This document shows positions 28,298-38,315 of a stretch of 64,000 nucleotides of DNA, in pieces (the stretch's first letter is position 1; each line of letters opens with the position of its first letter). The notes below the pieces were generated by a model. It did not search any database, was not told the DNA's origin, and saw only the letters and a list, made by a program, of their open reading frames with translations. The position numbers were made by a program, and so were the translations under genes. This DNA comes from Rhodanobacter fulvus Jip2 (lineage in GTDB: Bacteria; Pseudomonadota; Gammaproteobacteria; Xanthomonadales; Rhodanobacteraceae), in assembly GCF_000264315.1 (NCBI RefSeq), contig NZ_AJXU01000021.1, forward strand, positions 61,869 through 125,868, read 5' to 3'.

Positions 28298-29700
28298 CAT
28301 CGACCCGTCCACGAAAACCGGCAAGCCTGCACGGCCGACTGCGGCTGTTGATCATCCTCGTGTTGCTGGCGGTGCTGTTGCCGCTGGGCGTATTCAGCTT
28401 CCAGCGCACGATTACCGAGGTGGACGAGCTTTCCGACGGCCGGCTGGCGCAATCGGCACGTACCCTGCAGGTGCTGATCGAACACGCCGGCCTGTCCGCG
28501 CTGCAAGGCCGCGACGGCGCCGGCATGCTGGTGCCGATCGAGGTCAGCCAGACCCAACAGCCCCGGCAGCATCGAACCTACGAATCCGAAGTGGGCTTCC
28601 AGGTATTCGATCACGCCGGCCGCACCGTGCTGGCAACCACCAATATCGCGACCCTGCCACCACCGAACGATACCGACGCCGATTTCCGTGACGTGCGCCA
28701 GGGCAGCTATCGATGGCGCATATTCACCCTGCGCGACGATGTCGACCACGTGGTGATCCGCACCGGCGAGCGCTACGACAGCCGCAACGACATCATGCGT
28801 GCGGTATGGCTGGAACACAGCCTGCCGTTGCTGATCGGCCTGCCCTTGCTGGCCTGGCTGGTGGGCTGGGCGGTAAAGCGCGGGCTGCGCCCACTGGAAA
28901 CCCTGACCCGCGAACTCTCGACCCGGGAACCGGGCAGCCATGCACCGATCCGTCTACCCGCCGCGCCGCAGGAATTGCAGCCGGTACTCACCGCGCTGAA
29001 CGGGCAACTGGCGCGACTGGAGGACGCACTGGAACGCGAACGCCGTTTCAGCGCCGACGTGGCGCATGAACTGCGCACGCCACTGGCCAGCGCCATGATC
29101 AACCTCGAAAGCGCCATGATCGCCACCGATCCTGCCGAGCTCAAAACCGGCCTGAGCAGCGCCCAGCACGGCATCGCGCGGCTGGCGCGGCGGATTGAAC
29201 AACTGCTGGCGCTGGCCCGGCTGGAAGCCGGCGCGGCATCGGGTCAACGCAACAACGTCGACCTGGTCGCCGTGGCCATGGACGTGATCGAGGAGTTGTC
29301 GGCCGTGATCGCCGACAGCGGGGTGGATCTCAGCTTTGCGCGGCTGACACCGCGCGTGCCCGTGCAAGGCTACGAGGCCGCACTGGCGGCGCTGCTGCGC
29401 AACCTGGTCGAGAACGCGCTGCGCCACGTCCCGCGCGGCGGCCAGGTGCAGCTGGCGATCGAACAGGGCCCGGGCATGGCACTGATCGACGTCATCGACG
29501 ACGGCCCCGGCATCCCCGCCGAACGCCGCGCCAGCGTATTCGCCCGCTTCCATCGCGAAGCCGGCAGCCACGGCGACGGCTTCGGACTGGGCCTGTCGAT
29601 CGTGCAGCGCGCCGCCCAGTTGCATGGCGCCACCATCGAACTGCTCGACTCGCCATTTGGCAGCGGCCTGCGCGTCCACGTGGCGATTCCGCTGCGGTAG
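28294..29700 (+). CDS. Sensor histidine kinase (QseC/TctE-like)
   Basis: 468 residues. Two membrane helices (about 16-36 and 176-194) bracket a periplasmic sensor domain of about 140 residues. The cytoplasmic part has the phosphoacceptor H258 in ADVAHELRTPLASAM, then the N box LLRNLVENALRHVPRGG and the G boxes DDGPGIPAE and GDGFGLGLSIV. It phosphorylates the coupled response regulator. No target gene can be assigned from the sequence, though the beta-glucan synthase gene is directly downstream. Confidence 0.95.
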   Translation: MTSTRPRKPASLHGRLRLLIILVLLAVLLPLGVFSFQRTITEVDELSDGRLAQSARTLQVLIEHAGLSALQGRDGAGMLVPIEVSQTQQPRQHRTYESEVGFQVFDHAGRTVLATTNIATLPPPNDTDADFRDVRQGSYRWRIFTLRDDVDHVVIRTGERYDSRNDIMRAVWLEHSLPLLIGLPLLAWLVGWAVKRGLRPLETLTRELSTREPGSHAPIRLPAAPQELQPVLTALNGQLARLEDALERERRFSADVAHELRTPLASAMINLESAMIATDPAELKTGLSSAQHGIARLARRIEQLLALARLEAGAASGQRNNVDLVAVAMDVIEELSAVIADSGVDLSFARLTPRVPVQGYEAALAALLRNLVENALRHVPRGGQVQLAIEQGPGMALIDVIDDGPGIPAERRASVFARFHREAGSHGDGFGLGLSIVQRAAQLHGATIELLDSPFGSGLRVHVAIPLR

Positions 29701-29837
29701 CCCCCGCCGCCATGGTCACTGTCGAAAGCGCCGCTACGACGATCTTGACCGGCGGAAAAAACGGCGCCCGCCTGACCTGCCGCTGACCACCCTCGACGAT
29801 CTTTATTGAGCCCGATGCCATCCATTGGTTAAGCTCC

Positions 29838-32483
29838 GTGGGCTTTACCGCCTGTTGCGCAGGCTTTCTCCGGGGTTTTTCTTTGAGCGCCAACGCAGCA
29901 AAGCAGCACAGCCGGTTTCCGTTGCTCTCCGCCGTGGTGCTGGCGCTGATCGTGGCGTCAATGAACATCGGGTTGTGGTGGTGGGGCAACCTGCCGCACG
30001 GGCCGGAGGATTGGCACGGCAAGATCGGCGGTTTCGCGCTGTCGGCCTTCCAGCGCTACCAGAGCCCGCTGAAGAGCGATTTCCCCAGCGACGAGGAGAT
30101 CGACAGCGACCTCAAGCTGGTCAGCAAGTACACCTCGCGCGTGCGCACCTACTCGATGCTGCAGAACCCGCAGGTGCCGCGGCTGGCCGAGCGCGAGGGG
30201 CTGAAGGTGATGGCCGGCGCCTGGATCGACCGGCGGCTGGACAACAACGAGAAGGAAATCGACACCCTGATCGCCCAGGCCCGGCATTACCCGGGCACGA
30301 TCAATCGGGTGATCGTGGGCAACGAGGTACTGCTGCGCAACGACATCAGCCCCGAGCAGCTGATGACCTATCTGGATCGCGTGCGCGCGTCGCTGCACCA
30401 GCCGGTGTCGACTGCCGAGCCGTGGCACATCTGGGAGAAGTATCCCGAGCTGGTGCAGCACGTCGACTTCATCACCGTGCACCTGTTCCCGTACTGGAAC
30501 GGCATCGACCGCAAGGATGCGCTGGCCGACGCGCTGTCACGCTACAACCACCTGCGCCAGCTGTATCCGAACAAGCCGGTGGTGGTGGGCGAGATCGGCT
30601 GGCCGTCCAACGGCGACCGTTTCCAGTACGCCACGCCGTCGGTGTCGAACGAGGCGATCTTCCTGCGCCAGTGGTTCAACGCGGCGCGCGAGCAGAACAT
30701 CGACTACTACGTGATGGAAGCGTTCGACCAGCCGTGGAAGGAAGGCCTGGGCGAAGGCCGCACCGGCGCGTACTGGGGCATGTTCAACGCCGACCGGCAG
30801 CTGAAATTCCCGTTCACCGGCCCGGTCACCGAGGACACCGCCTGGCCATGGAAGGCATTGGCGGCCAGCCTGTTGGCGCTGCTGCCGATGATCCTGTTCG
30901 CGCGCCGCTTCAGCCGCTTCAAGCTGATGGGGCGGCTGTTCTTCTGCATGCTGATCCAGCTGGCCTGCGGCTTGATCACCTGGTCCGCCACGCTGCCGTT
31001 CAACTTCTATCTCAGTTGGGTCGACTGGACCATGCTGGTGCTGTTGTTCCCGGCGCAGATCGCGATCCTGGCGATCCTGCTGATCAACGGTTTCGAGTTC
31101 ACCGAGGTGCTGTGGCGGCGGAAATGGATGCGTCATGCCGGCATGCTGCGGCCCGATCCGCCGGAAAAGCAGCCGTTCGTGTCGATCCACCTGGCCTGCT
31201 ACAACGAGCCGCCGGAGATGGTGATCGTCACCCTCGATTCGCTGGCCGCGCTGGATTACGCCAACTTCGAAGTGCTGGTGATCGACAACAACACCAAGAA
31301 CCCGGACGTGTGGAAGCCGGTGCAGGCGTACTGCGAGAAGCTGGGCAAGCGCTTCCGCTTCTTCCATCTGGAGCCGTGGCCCGGCTACAAGGCCGGCGCG
31401 CTGAACTTCGGCCTCAAGGAAACCGACCCGGCCGCCGACGTGGTGGCGGTGATCGACGCCGACTATGAAGTGCGCGCCGACTGGCTGGCCTCGCTCACCG
31501 GTTATTTCCATGATCCGAAGGTGGCCGTGGTGCAGTGCCCGCAGGCGCACCGCGAGTTCGAGAACAACACCTTCCGCCGCATGACCGCGTGGGAATACGA
31601 CGGTTTCTTCCGCATCGGCATGCATCACCGCAACGAACGCAACGCGATCATCCAGCACGGCACCATGACGATGGTCCGGCGCAACGCGCTGGAAGGCACG
31701 GGCGGCTGGTCGGAATGGACCATCTGCGAGGACGCCGAGCTGGGCCTGCGCCTGATGCACGCCGGCTACGAACTGGTCTACGTCGACGAACTGATGGGCA
31801 AGGGTCTGACCCCGGCCGACTTCAAGGCGTACAAGAGCCAGCGCTATCGCTGGGCGTTCGGCGCCATGCAGATCCTCAAGGGTCGCTGGAACTGGATGAC
31901 GCAGCGCGGCCCGCTCACGGCCGGCCAGCGCTTCCACTTCCTCACCGGCTGGTTCAGCTGGTTTGCCGATGCGCTGCACCTGATCTTCACCCTGATGGCG
32001 ATTTTCTGGACCGCCGGCATGGTGGCGTTCCCGCAGTTGTTCAGCCTGCCGATGCAGCTGTTCCTGATCCCGGTGATCGGCTTCTTCTTCGCCAAGGCGA
32101 TCTTCGGCATCGTGCTGTATCGCGCCCGCGTGCCGTGCAGCTGGTACGACACCTTGATGGCCTCGCTGGCCAGCATGGGCCTTTCGCACTCGATCGCCCG
32201 CGGCATCCTGCACGGGCTGACGCGCGAAAAGACATCCTTCGTGGTGACCGCCAAGAGCCGCCGGCTGGGCGAATCGGGCTTCGCCGCGTTCGCGCCGGTA
32301 CGCGAGGAACTGCTGATGGCGATCGCGCTGGTGCTGTGCGTGATCGGCATGGCCACGGGCTTCGGTACGCGCTACATCGAAGGCACGTTGTGGATCTTCA
32401 TCCTCAGCGCGCAGTCGATCCCGTACTTCTCGGCGGTGATCGGTGCGTGGATCGCGCACAAGGCTGGCGACAAGGCCGGCTGA
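29838..32483 (+). CDS. GH17-GT2 fusion, NdvB-like beta-glucan synthase
   Basis: About 881 residues. After an N-terminal membrane helix (about 28-50) comes a GH17-like domain with likely acid/base E163 (VIVGNEVLLR) and nucleophile E252 (VVVGEIGWPSNG). Two membrane helices follow. The GT2 domain carries ACYNEPPEM, VIDADYEV, TICEDAELGLRL and the Q-x-x-R-W motif in SQRYRWAFGAM (about 668-672). Several C-terminal helices close the protein. Proteins with this architecture (Pseudomonas NdvB, Bradyrhizobium NdvC) make and rearrange periplasmic beta-1,3/1,6-glucans. The GH17 part probably acts as a transglycosylase, either branching or cyclising. The start is uncertain: GTG at 29838 or TTG at 29883. 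Confidence 0.9.
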   Translation: MGFTACCAGFLRGFSLSANAAKQHSRFPLLSAVVLALIVASMNIGLWWWGNLPHGPEDWHGKIGGFALSAFQRYQSPLKSDFPSDEEIDSDLKLVSKYTSRVRTYSMLQNPQVPRLAEREGLKVMAGAWIDRRLDNNEKEIDTLIAQARHYPGTINRVIVGNEVLLRNDISPEQLMTYLDRVRASLHQPVSTAEPWHIWEKYPELVQHVDFITVHLFPYWNGIDRKDALADALSRYNHLRQLYPNKPVVVGEIGWPSNGDRFQYATPSVSNEAIFLRQWFNAAREQNIDYYVMEAFDQPWKEGLGEGRTGAYWGMFNADRQLKFPFTGPVTEDTAWPWKALAASLLALLPMILFARRFSRFKLMGRLFFCMLIQLACGLITWSATLPFNFYLSWVDWTMLVLLFPAQIAILAILLINGFEFTEVLWRRKWMRHAGMLRPDPPEKQPFVSIHLACYNEPPEMVIVTLDSLAALDYANFEVLVIDNNTKNPDVWKPVQAYCEKLGKRFRFFHLEPWPGYKAGALNFGLKETDPAADVVAVIDADYEVRADWLASLTGYFHDPKVAVVQCPQAHREFENNTFRRMTAWEYDGFFRIGMHHRNERNAIIQHGTMTMVRRNALEGTGGWSEWTICEDAELGLRLMHAGYELVYVDELMGKGLTPADFKAYKSQRYRWAFGAMQILKGRWNWMTQRGPLTAGQRFHFLTGWFSWFADALHLIFTLMAIFWTAGMVAFPQLFSLPMQLFLIPVIGFFFAKAIFGIVLYRARVPCSWYDTLMASLASMGLSHSIARGILHGLTREKTSFVVTAKSRRLGESGFAAFAPVREELLMAIALVLCVIGMATGFGTRYIEGTLWIFILSAQSIPYFSAVIGAWIAHKAGDKAG

Positions 32484-32587
32484 TCACCGCTGCCCCACGT
32501 CGTGCGCCACCTTCATGCGCGCCCCACCCGCATGTGGGTAAGCTCGACCGACCCACGCACACGCCCCGAGGATGGCACCCCCCACGC

Positions 32588-34354
32588 ATGCGCCGCGCCC
32601 TCCGACGCCTGAGCCTGTTGTTGCTACTGCTGAGCCCGCTGGCGCATGCCGGCGTGCAACTGGCGGTGGACGGCGTCGAGGAGCCACTGAAGGCCGCCGT
32701 GATCTCCGCCGTGGAGCTGTCGCAGTACGCCACGCGCGATGTCAGTGACGCGCAAGTGCGCCGCCTGTACGAGCGCGCGCAAAGCCAGGCGGCCACGGCA
32801 CTGGAGCCCTATGGCTACTACGACGCCACGGTCAGCGGCGAGCTGAAGCAGGCCGGCGAGAACTGGCGCGTCACCCTGCACGTGAAACCCGGTGCACCGG
32901 TCAAGGTCACCACGGTTGCGGTGCAACTGGACAAGACCGCGCTGGCGCTCGGCCCGATCCATCGCGCCGAGCGCGCCATCGAACGGCTGAAGGGCAAGCC
33001 GCTGGACCATGGTGCGTACGACGCCGCGCGCGACGCGCTGAGCGCGCAGCTCACCGCCAACGGCTTCCTCGATGCGCGGCTGGTCACCCACCGGGTCGAG
33101 GTGACCCGCGCCAATCACAGCGCCGCGATCAAGCTGGCGTGGACGGCCGGCCCGCGCTATCGCTACGGCAAGGTGCACTTCGAGGGTTCGCAGTTCAACG
33201 ACGGCTTCCTCGACCGCTACGTGCCGTTCAAGTCGGGGGACTATTTCTCGCAGAATCAGTTGCTGACCCTGCAGCAGGCCCTGAACGGCGCGGACTATTT
33301 CGCCGTGGTCAACGTGCTGCCCGACGTGGACGAGGCCCGCGACGGCGTGATCGACATCAATGTGCAGTTGGCCCCGGCAAAACGCTCGATCTACACCGGC
33401 GGCCCGTTCATCGGTACCGATACCGGCGTGGGCCTGCGCGCCGGGATGGAGCGGCGCTGGGTGAACCGGCGCGGGCACAAGTGGAAGAACGAGCTGGTGG
33501 CGGCGCAGAGACTGAAAACGCTGTCCACGCTGTACTCGATCCCGATGCCCGGCGACAACCAGCGCAGCTACAACGTGGGCGCCAACTTCCGCGATGCCGA
33601 CACCGCCACCTCGCAATCGCGCACGCTGGAACTGGTCGGCAACGAAACCCGCCAGTGGCATGGCTGGACGCGCACCGTTGGCGTGCACGCGCTGTCCGGC
33701 ACCTTCACCGTCGGCAAGCGCGGCAACGAGCCGGACAACACGCCCGGCATCGAGCGCGGCCAAAGCACCCTGGTGTTCGCCGAGGGGTCGCTGTCGCGCA
33801 AGCAGGCGGACAACGTCACCTTCGTGCGCCACGGCTGGTCGGCCAGCCTGACCGTGCGCAGCACCGCCGGCACCTTGTTGTCCGACACGCGCTTCAGCGA
33901 CCTCATCGCCGACGCGAAATGGATCCGCGCCTTCGGCACGCGCCAACGCAACCGATTGATCCTGCGCGGCAGCGCCGGGATGACCTGGACCGACGACTTC
34001 GCCGCCCTGCCGCCGCAACTGCGCTTCTTCGCCGGCGGCGACCGCTCAGTGCGCGGCTACGGCTACCAGTCGATCGGGCCGCGCAATGCCGACGATCGCG
34101 TGATCGGCGGCAAGAACCTGCTGGTCGCCAGCAGCGAGGTCGAGCATTACTTCACCCGCAACTGGGGCATGGCCGCCTTCGTCGACGCCGGCAATGCGTT
34201 CAGCGGCACCGACTACCGCCCGAAGATCGGCGCCGGCCTCGGCCTGCGCTGGCGCTCGCCGGTGGGCATGATCCGCGTCGACCTGGGCACGCCGATCCGT
34301 GACGATCGTGCGCACGGCATCGAGTTGCATCTGGTGATCGGGCCGGATCTATGA
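32588..34354 (+). CDS. tamA: Translocation and assembly module subunit TamA
   Basis: 588 residues. A signal peptide (MRRALRRLSLLLLLLSPLAHA) precedes three POTRA-like domains and a C-terminal 16-strand barrel of the Omp85 family. The barrel motif GGDRSVRGYGYQSIGPR is intact. TamA sits in the outer membrane and, with TamB, helps insert certain outer membrane proteins and move phospholipids. ATG at 32588 matches the signal peptide. It is followed by tamB after a 208-base foldback repeat rather than by direct overlap. Confidence 0.94.
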   Translation: MRRALRRLSLLLLLLSPLAHAGVQLAVDGVEEPLKAAVISAVELSQYATRDVSDAQVRRLYERAQSQAATALEPYGYYDATVSGELKQAGENWRVTLHVKPGAPVKVTTVAVQLDKTALALGPIHRAERAIERLKGKPLDHGAYDAARDALSAQLTANGFLDARLVTHRVEVTRANHSAAIKLAWTAGPRYRYGKVHFEGSQFNDGFLDRYVPFKSGDYFSQNQLLTLQQALNGADYFAVVNVLPDVDEARDGVIDINVQLAPAKRSIYTGGPFIGTDTGVGLRAGMERRWVNRRGHKWKNELVAAQRLKTLSTLYSIPMPGDNQRSYNVGANFRDADTATSQSRTLELVGNETRQWHGWTRTVGVHALSGTFTVGKRGNEPDNTPGIERGQSTLVFAEGSLSRKQADNVTFVRHGWSASLTVRSTAGTLLSDTRFSDLIADAKWIRAFGTRQRNRLILRGSAGMTWTDDFAALPPQLRFFAGGDRSVRGYGYQSIGPRNADDRVIGGKNLLVASSEVEHYFTRNWGMAAFVDAGNAFSGTDYRPKIGAGLGLRWRSPVGMIRVDLGTPIRDDRAHGIELHLVIGPDL

Positions 34355-34560
34355 GTTCGGGATTTGGAATTCGAGATTCGGGATTCGCAAGAGCGGCGCC
34401 GACGTCGCTCTCGCTGAGCGTAGTGCGAAAGCCAGTCGTCGGTGGCGGCCTTTCGACTTCGGCCCTTTGGGCCTACGCTCAGGGCGATCAGTGGCGGGCT
34501 TGCGGTTCATGCTTCAGCCTTTCCCGAATCTCGAATCCCGAATCCCGAATCCCGACTGAC
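34355..34560. repeat. Foldback (MITE-like) repeat between tamA and tamB
   Basis: The whole gap is an imperfect inverted repeat. GGGATTCG-rich sequence at 34358-34390 is answered by CGAATCCCG-rich sequence at 34523-34557. An inner pair, CGCTGAGCGTAG near 34412 and CTACGCTCAGGGCG near 34473, and a small GGCCC-TTT-GGGCC hairpin complete the structure. It encodes nothing obvious. The same GGGATTC heptamer is repeated at 57193-57220. Confidence 0.75.
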
Positions 34561-34562
34561 CC

Positions 34563-37500
34563 ATGAAGTGGTTCAAGCGCATCGCCATCGCATTCGCCGC
34601 ATTGCTGCTGATCGTGGCGGCGCTGCTGTGGTGGCTGCTCGGCACCGGCGCCGGCCTGCGCTTCGCGCTGACGCGGGCGCAAGCCGCCACCGATGGCGCG
34701 CTGCGCGTGCAGCAGGCGCAGGGCCGGTTGATCGGCCCACTGGACCTGGCCGGCGTGCGCTTCGACGACGGCAAGGGCACCGTGGTGAAGGTGGCGAAGG
34801 CCCACCTCGACCTGCGCGTCTGGCCGTTGCTGGCCAAGCGCCTGCACGTGCTGGCGCTGGACGTCGATGGCGTCGACGTAGCGCTGCCCAGGCCCACGGA
34901 TGAAGCCACCAGCTCCGGCGGCCTGTCGCTGCAACCGCCGATTGAACTGATCCTCGACCGCGTCCACGTCGGCACGGTGAAGGTGACGCAGAACGGCCAG
35001 CCGCTGTTCGCCTCGAACACCCTCGACCTGGCCGGCAGTTGGACCAACAACGGCATCGAGCTGCGCCAGCTGACGTTGCGGGCGCCCGATGGCCACGCCA
35101 ACCTCGACGGCAAACTGGCGATCGGCGAAAACTATCAGGGCAACGGCAAGGCCGCGTTCGGCTGGAAAGTCGGCGATACCGAATATGCCGGCAGCGTCGA
35201 CGCCCACAGCGACGGCAGGCAGGCGCAGCTCGCGCTCAAGCTCAGCGCACCCACCGTGGTGCAACTGCAGTTGCAACTCTCCCAAAGCGGCGATTACGCC
35301 TGGACCGGCAAACTCGACGCACCACGCTTCGATCCCAAACCGATCCTTGGCAACAGCTCGCTGAAGGCGCTGGCGATCGCCGTGCAAGGCCACGGCGATC
35401 GTTACAGCGGCACGCTCGACGGTCGCCTCGACCTCAATGATTACCAACTCCTGCTGCAGCCGTTGCGCGCGTCTTTCAGCCACGACTTCGACACCCTGAC
35501 CCTGCAGCAACTCACCCTCGGCTCGCCGCAGATCAAGGGCCGCGTGCAAGCCAGCGGCACGATGCATCTGGCGGCAAAGCCGCTCAGCGCCGAACTGGAC
35601 ATTCGCTGGAACGACCTGCTGTTGCCGGCGGACCTGGCCGGTCAGGAGCTGGCCAGCCACGGCCAACTCAAGGCCAGCGGCAGCGCCGAGAAGTACCACG
35701 CCACCGGCGATGTCGACATCGGCCCGCCCGGCAAACTGGCCAAGCTGACGCTGGATCTGGACGGCACCACGCAGTTGATCACCCTGCATACGCTGGCGCT
35801 GAAACAGGCGCAAGGCGGCCTGCAGGCGAACGGCACGCTGACCCTGCAACCGACCTTTGCCTGGCAGGCCGAGGCGACGGCCAACAAACTCGACCCCGGC
35901 CAGTTGTTCGCCGGCTGGAACGGCGCGCTGGATTTCGACATTGCCAGTCACGGCACCCTGCCCGCCAACGGCCCGGACGCCACGCTGGATATCCGCAAGC
36001 TGGCCGGCACGTTGCGCGAGCGGGCCGTCAGTGGCTCGGGCAAATTGCACCTGTCGTCGAACGAAGTCGTCGACGGCCAGCTCGAGCTCGCTTCCGGCGG
36101 CAGCACGGTGAAACTGGATGCCCAGCCCGGCGCCAGCAACGACATCGACCTGCAGTTGGCGATCGCCTCGCTGGGCGACTGGCTGCCGAATGCGAGCGGC
36201 CGTATGGACGGCCATTTCACTATTCGCGGCAAGCAGCCGGAGCTCAGCATCAACGGCCAGCTGCATGGCCAGTCGGTGGCCTGGGAGCAGCAGAAGGCGG
36301 ATACGCTGCAACTGATCGTCGGCATCCCCGACATCAGTCACCCTGCCGGCAAGCTGGACCTGCAGACCCGCAACGTCTACCTGCAAGGCCTGCTGTTCCA
36401 GCAATTCAACCTGCTTGCCGAGGGCAGCCAGGGCGATCATCGCCTTGACGTGGACGCGCTTGGTACTCAGCTGTCCGGCAAACTTGCCGTGCATGGCGCA
36501 CTTAAAGGCTCCGCATGGAGCGGCACGCTTTCCACGCTCAACCTGGAGCCGCAGGGCATGCCGGGCTGGCGTCTGTTGCAACCGTCGAAGCTGAGCTACA
36601 ACGACGGCGCGATGAGCCTGTCCGAAACATGCCTGACCGCCGGAGACCCGCAACTGTGCGTGGCCGCCAAGCAGGACAAGGTCGGCAATCTCGACGCCAG
36701 CTATCGGCTGCAGGCGTTGCCGCTGGCCCTGCTGCTGAATGCCAGTGGCAACGCCGACCTGCCGATGCGCGCCGACGGCATGCTGGACGGCAGCGGCAAG
36801 ATCCGCCGCAGCGCGGCGGGCGCGCTCAGCGGCAACGCCTCGATCCAGTCCGCACAAGGCAGCATCACCTATACCGATCGTCCCGATGAACCCCTGCTGC
36901 GTTACGACCAGTTGCGCCTGGCGGCCGAACTCGCTGCCGCCGGCCAGCGCGTCGAGGTGCATGCCGGGCTCGACGACGGCGGCCGTCTGGATGGCCAAAT
37001 CACGATCCGCGGCGCGCAGCAGTCGCTGGGCGGCCAGCTCGACATGCGACTGAACAATCTCGCTTTCATCGAGCTGTTCAGCACCGAGGTGGCCAACGTC
37101 AAGGGCGGTGTCGACGGCAACTTCCGTTTCGCCGGCACGCTCAAGCAACCGGCGATCACCGGCCAGGCCCAGGTGCGCGATTTCGCCGCCGAAGTGCCCT
37201 CGGCCGGGCTCAAGCTGAGCAAGGGCCAGCTCACGCTCAGCACCACCGATGCGCAGCAGTTCCTGATCCACGGCCAGGTGACATCGGGCGCCGGCACGCT
37301 GGCCATCAATGGCAACGCCGGCCTCGGCACCAACGCGCAGACGCATTTGACGCTCAAGGGCAGCCAGTTCACCGCTGCCGACATCCCCGCCGCCAGGGTG
37401 GTGATCTCACCCGACCTGACGGTGAAGCAGGATGCCAGTGGCATCAACATCGGCGGCGCGCTCAGCATCGACAGTGCCGATATCAACGCGGAAAAATTGC

Positions 37501-38309
37501 CCGGCTCCGGCGCCACCCAGGCGTCGCCCGACGTGGTGGTGGTCGATGAAAAGCAGCAACAGGAGGCGGCCAGCAAGTTGCCGATCAACGCCCGGGTGAA
37601 GGTGGATCTGGGCCGCAAGACGCACGTCGTCGGCATGGGCCTGGACGGTCGCGTCGGCGGTGTGCTGACGGTCAGCGAACGCCCCGGCCGCGCTACCACC
37701 GGGCAGGGCCAGCTCGCCGTCAACGGCACCTACAAGGCCTATGGCCAGAACCTGCAGATTCAGCGCGGCCAGCTGCTGTTCGCCAGCACGCCGATCGACA
37801 ACCCCGGGCTGAACATCCGCGCCGTGCGCAAGCTCAACCCCAACGCCACCATCGACGAAGGCCAGGAAGTCGGCCTGCTGGTTTCCGGTACCGCGCAGCG
37901 GCCGATCCTCACCGTGTTCTCCAACCCGGTGATGGAGCAATCCGATGCGTTGTCCTACCTGGTCACCGGCAAGCCGCTGTCGCAGGTGAAGGGTGGCGAA
38001 GGCGACATGGTCGGCGCGGCCGCGCAGGCGCTTGGTTCGGCGGCCGGTGACCTGCTGGCCAAGAGCATCGGCTCCAGGATCGGCGTGGATGACATCGGCG
38101 TCTCCAGCAACGAGGCACTCGGCGGCAGCTCCGCGTTCACCGTCGGCAAATACCTCTCGCCGCGGCTGTACCTCAGCTACGGCGTGGGCCTGTTCGAGCC
38201 TGGCGAAGTGATCACCCTGCGCTACCGCCTCAGCCGACGCTGGAACTTCGAGGCGCAGCAAGCCACCGAATTCAGCCGCGCCAGCCTGAACTACCGCATC
38301 GAGAAATGA
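34563..38309 (+). CDS. tamB: Translocation and assembly module protein TamB
   Basis: 1248 residues. One N-terminal signal-anchor helix (FKRIAIAFAALLLIVAALLWWLL) is followed by a very long beta-helical domain that spans the periplasm. The DUF490/TamB C-terminal domain includes RGQLLFASTPIDNPGLNIRA and SDALSYLVTGKPLSQVKGGE; the last residues (ATEFSRASLNYRIEK) dock to the TamA barrel. It supports outer-membrane protein assembly and lipid transport with TamA. ATG at 34563 lacks an obvious ribosome site. It is convergent with the SDR gene, whose stop is 6 bases away. Confidence 0.95.
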   Translation: MKWFKRIAIAFAALLLIVAALLWWLLGTGAGLRFALTRAQAATDGALRVQQAQGRLIGPLDLAGVRFDDGKGTVVKVAKAHLDLRVWPLLAKRLHVLALDVDGVDVALPRPTDEATSSGGLSLQPPIELILDRVHVGTVKVTQNGQPLFASNTLDLAGSWTNNGIELRQLTLRAPDGHANLDGKLAIGENYQGNGKAAFGWKVGDTEYAGSVDAHSDGRQAQLALKLSAPTVVQLQLQLSQSGDYAWTGKLDAPRFDPKPILGNSSLKALAIAVQGHGDRYSGTLDGRLDLNDYQLLLQPLRASFSHDFDTLTLQQLTLGSPQIKGRVQASGTMHLAAKPLSAELDIRWNDLLLPADLAGQELASHGQLKASGSAEKYHATGDVDIGPPGKLAKLTLDLDGTTQLITLHTLALKQAQGGLQANGTLTLQPTFAWQAEATANKLDPGQLFAGWNGALDFDIASHGTLPANGPDATLDIRKLAGTLRERAVSGSGKLHLSSNEVVDGQLELASGGSTVKLDAQPGASNDIDLQLAIASLGDWLPNASGRMDGHFTIRGKQPELSINGQLHGQSVAWEQQKADTLQLIVGIPDISHPAGKLDLQTRNVYLQGLLFQQFNLLAEGSQGDHRLDVDALGTQLSGKLAVHGALKGSAWSGTLSTLNLEPQGMPGWRLLQPSKLSYNDGAMSLSETCLTAGDPQLCVAAKQDKVGNLDASYRLQALPLALLLNASGNADLPMRADGMLDGSGKIRRSAAGALSGNASIQSAQGSITYTDRPDEPLLRYDQLRLAAELAAAGQRVEVHAGLDDGGRLDGQITIRGAQQSLGGQLDMRLNNLAFIELFSTEVANVKGGVDGNFRFAGTLKQPAITGQAQVRDFAAEVPSAGLKLSKGQLTLSTTDAQQFLIHGQVTSGAGTLAINGNAGLGTNAQTHLTLKGSQFTAADIPAARVVISPDLTVKQDASGINIGGALSIDSADINAEKLPGSGATQASPDVVVVDEKQQQEAASKLPINARVKVDLGRKTHVVGMGLDGRVGGVLTVSERPGRATTGQGQLAVNGTYKAYGQNLQIQRGQLLFASTPIDNPGLNIRAVRKLNPNATIDEGQEVGLLVSGTAQRPILTVFSNPVMEQSDALSYLVTGKPLSQVKGGEGDMVGAAAQALGSAAGDLLAKSIGSRIGVDDIGVSSNEALGGSSAFTVGKYLSPRLYLSYGVGLFEPGEVITLRYRLSRRWNFEAQQATEFSRASLNYRIEK

Positions 38310-38315
38310 CCCAGT

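Noticed and set aside
30537..32459. A 640-residue minus-strand open frame opposite the GH17-GT2 gene
   Set aside because: Antisense shadow rich in Arg, His and Gln without motifs.
34488..37346. A 952-residue minus-strand open frame opposite tamB
   Set aside because: It is a shadow of the high-GC tamB coding strand: no domain or ribosome site, and the tamB frame has clear TamB features throughout.
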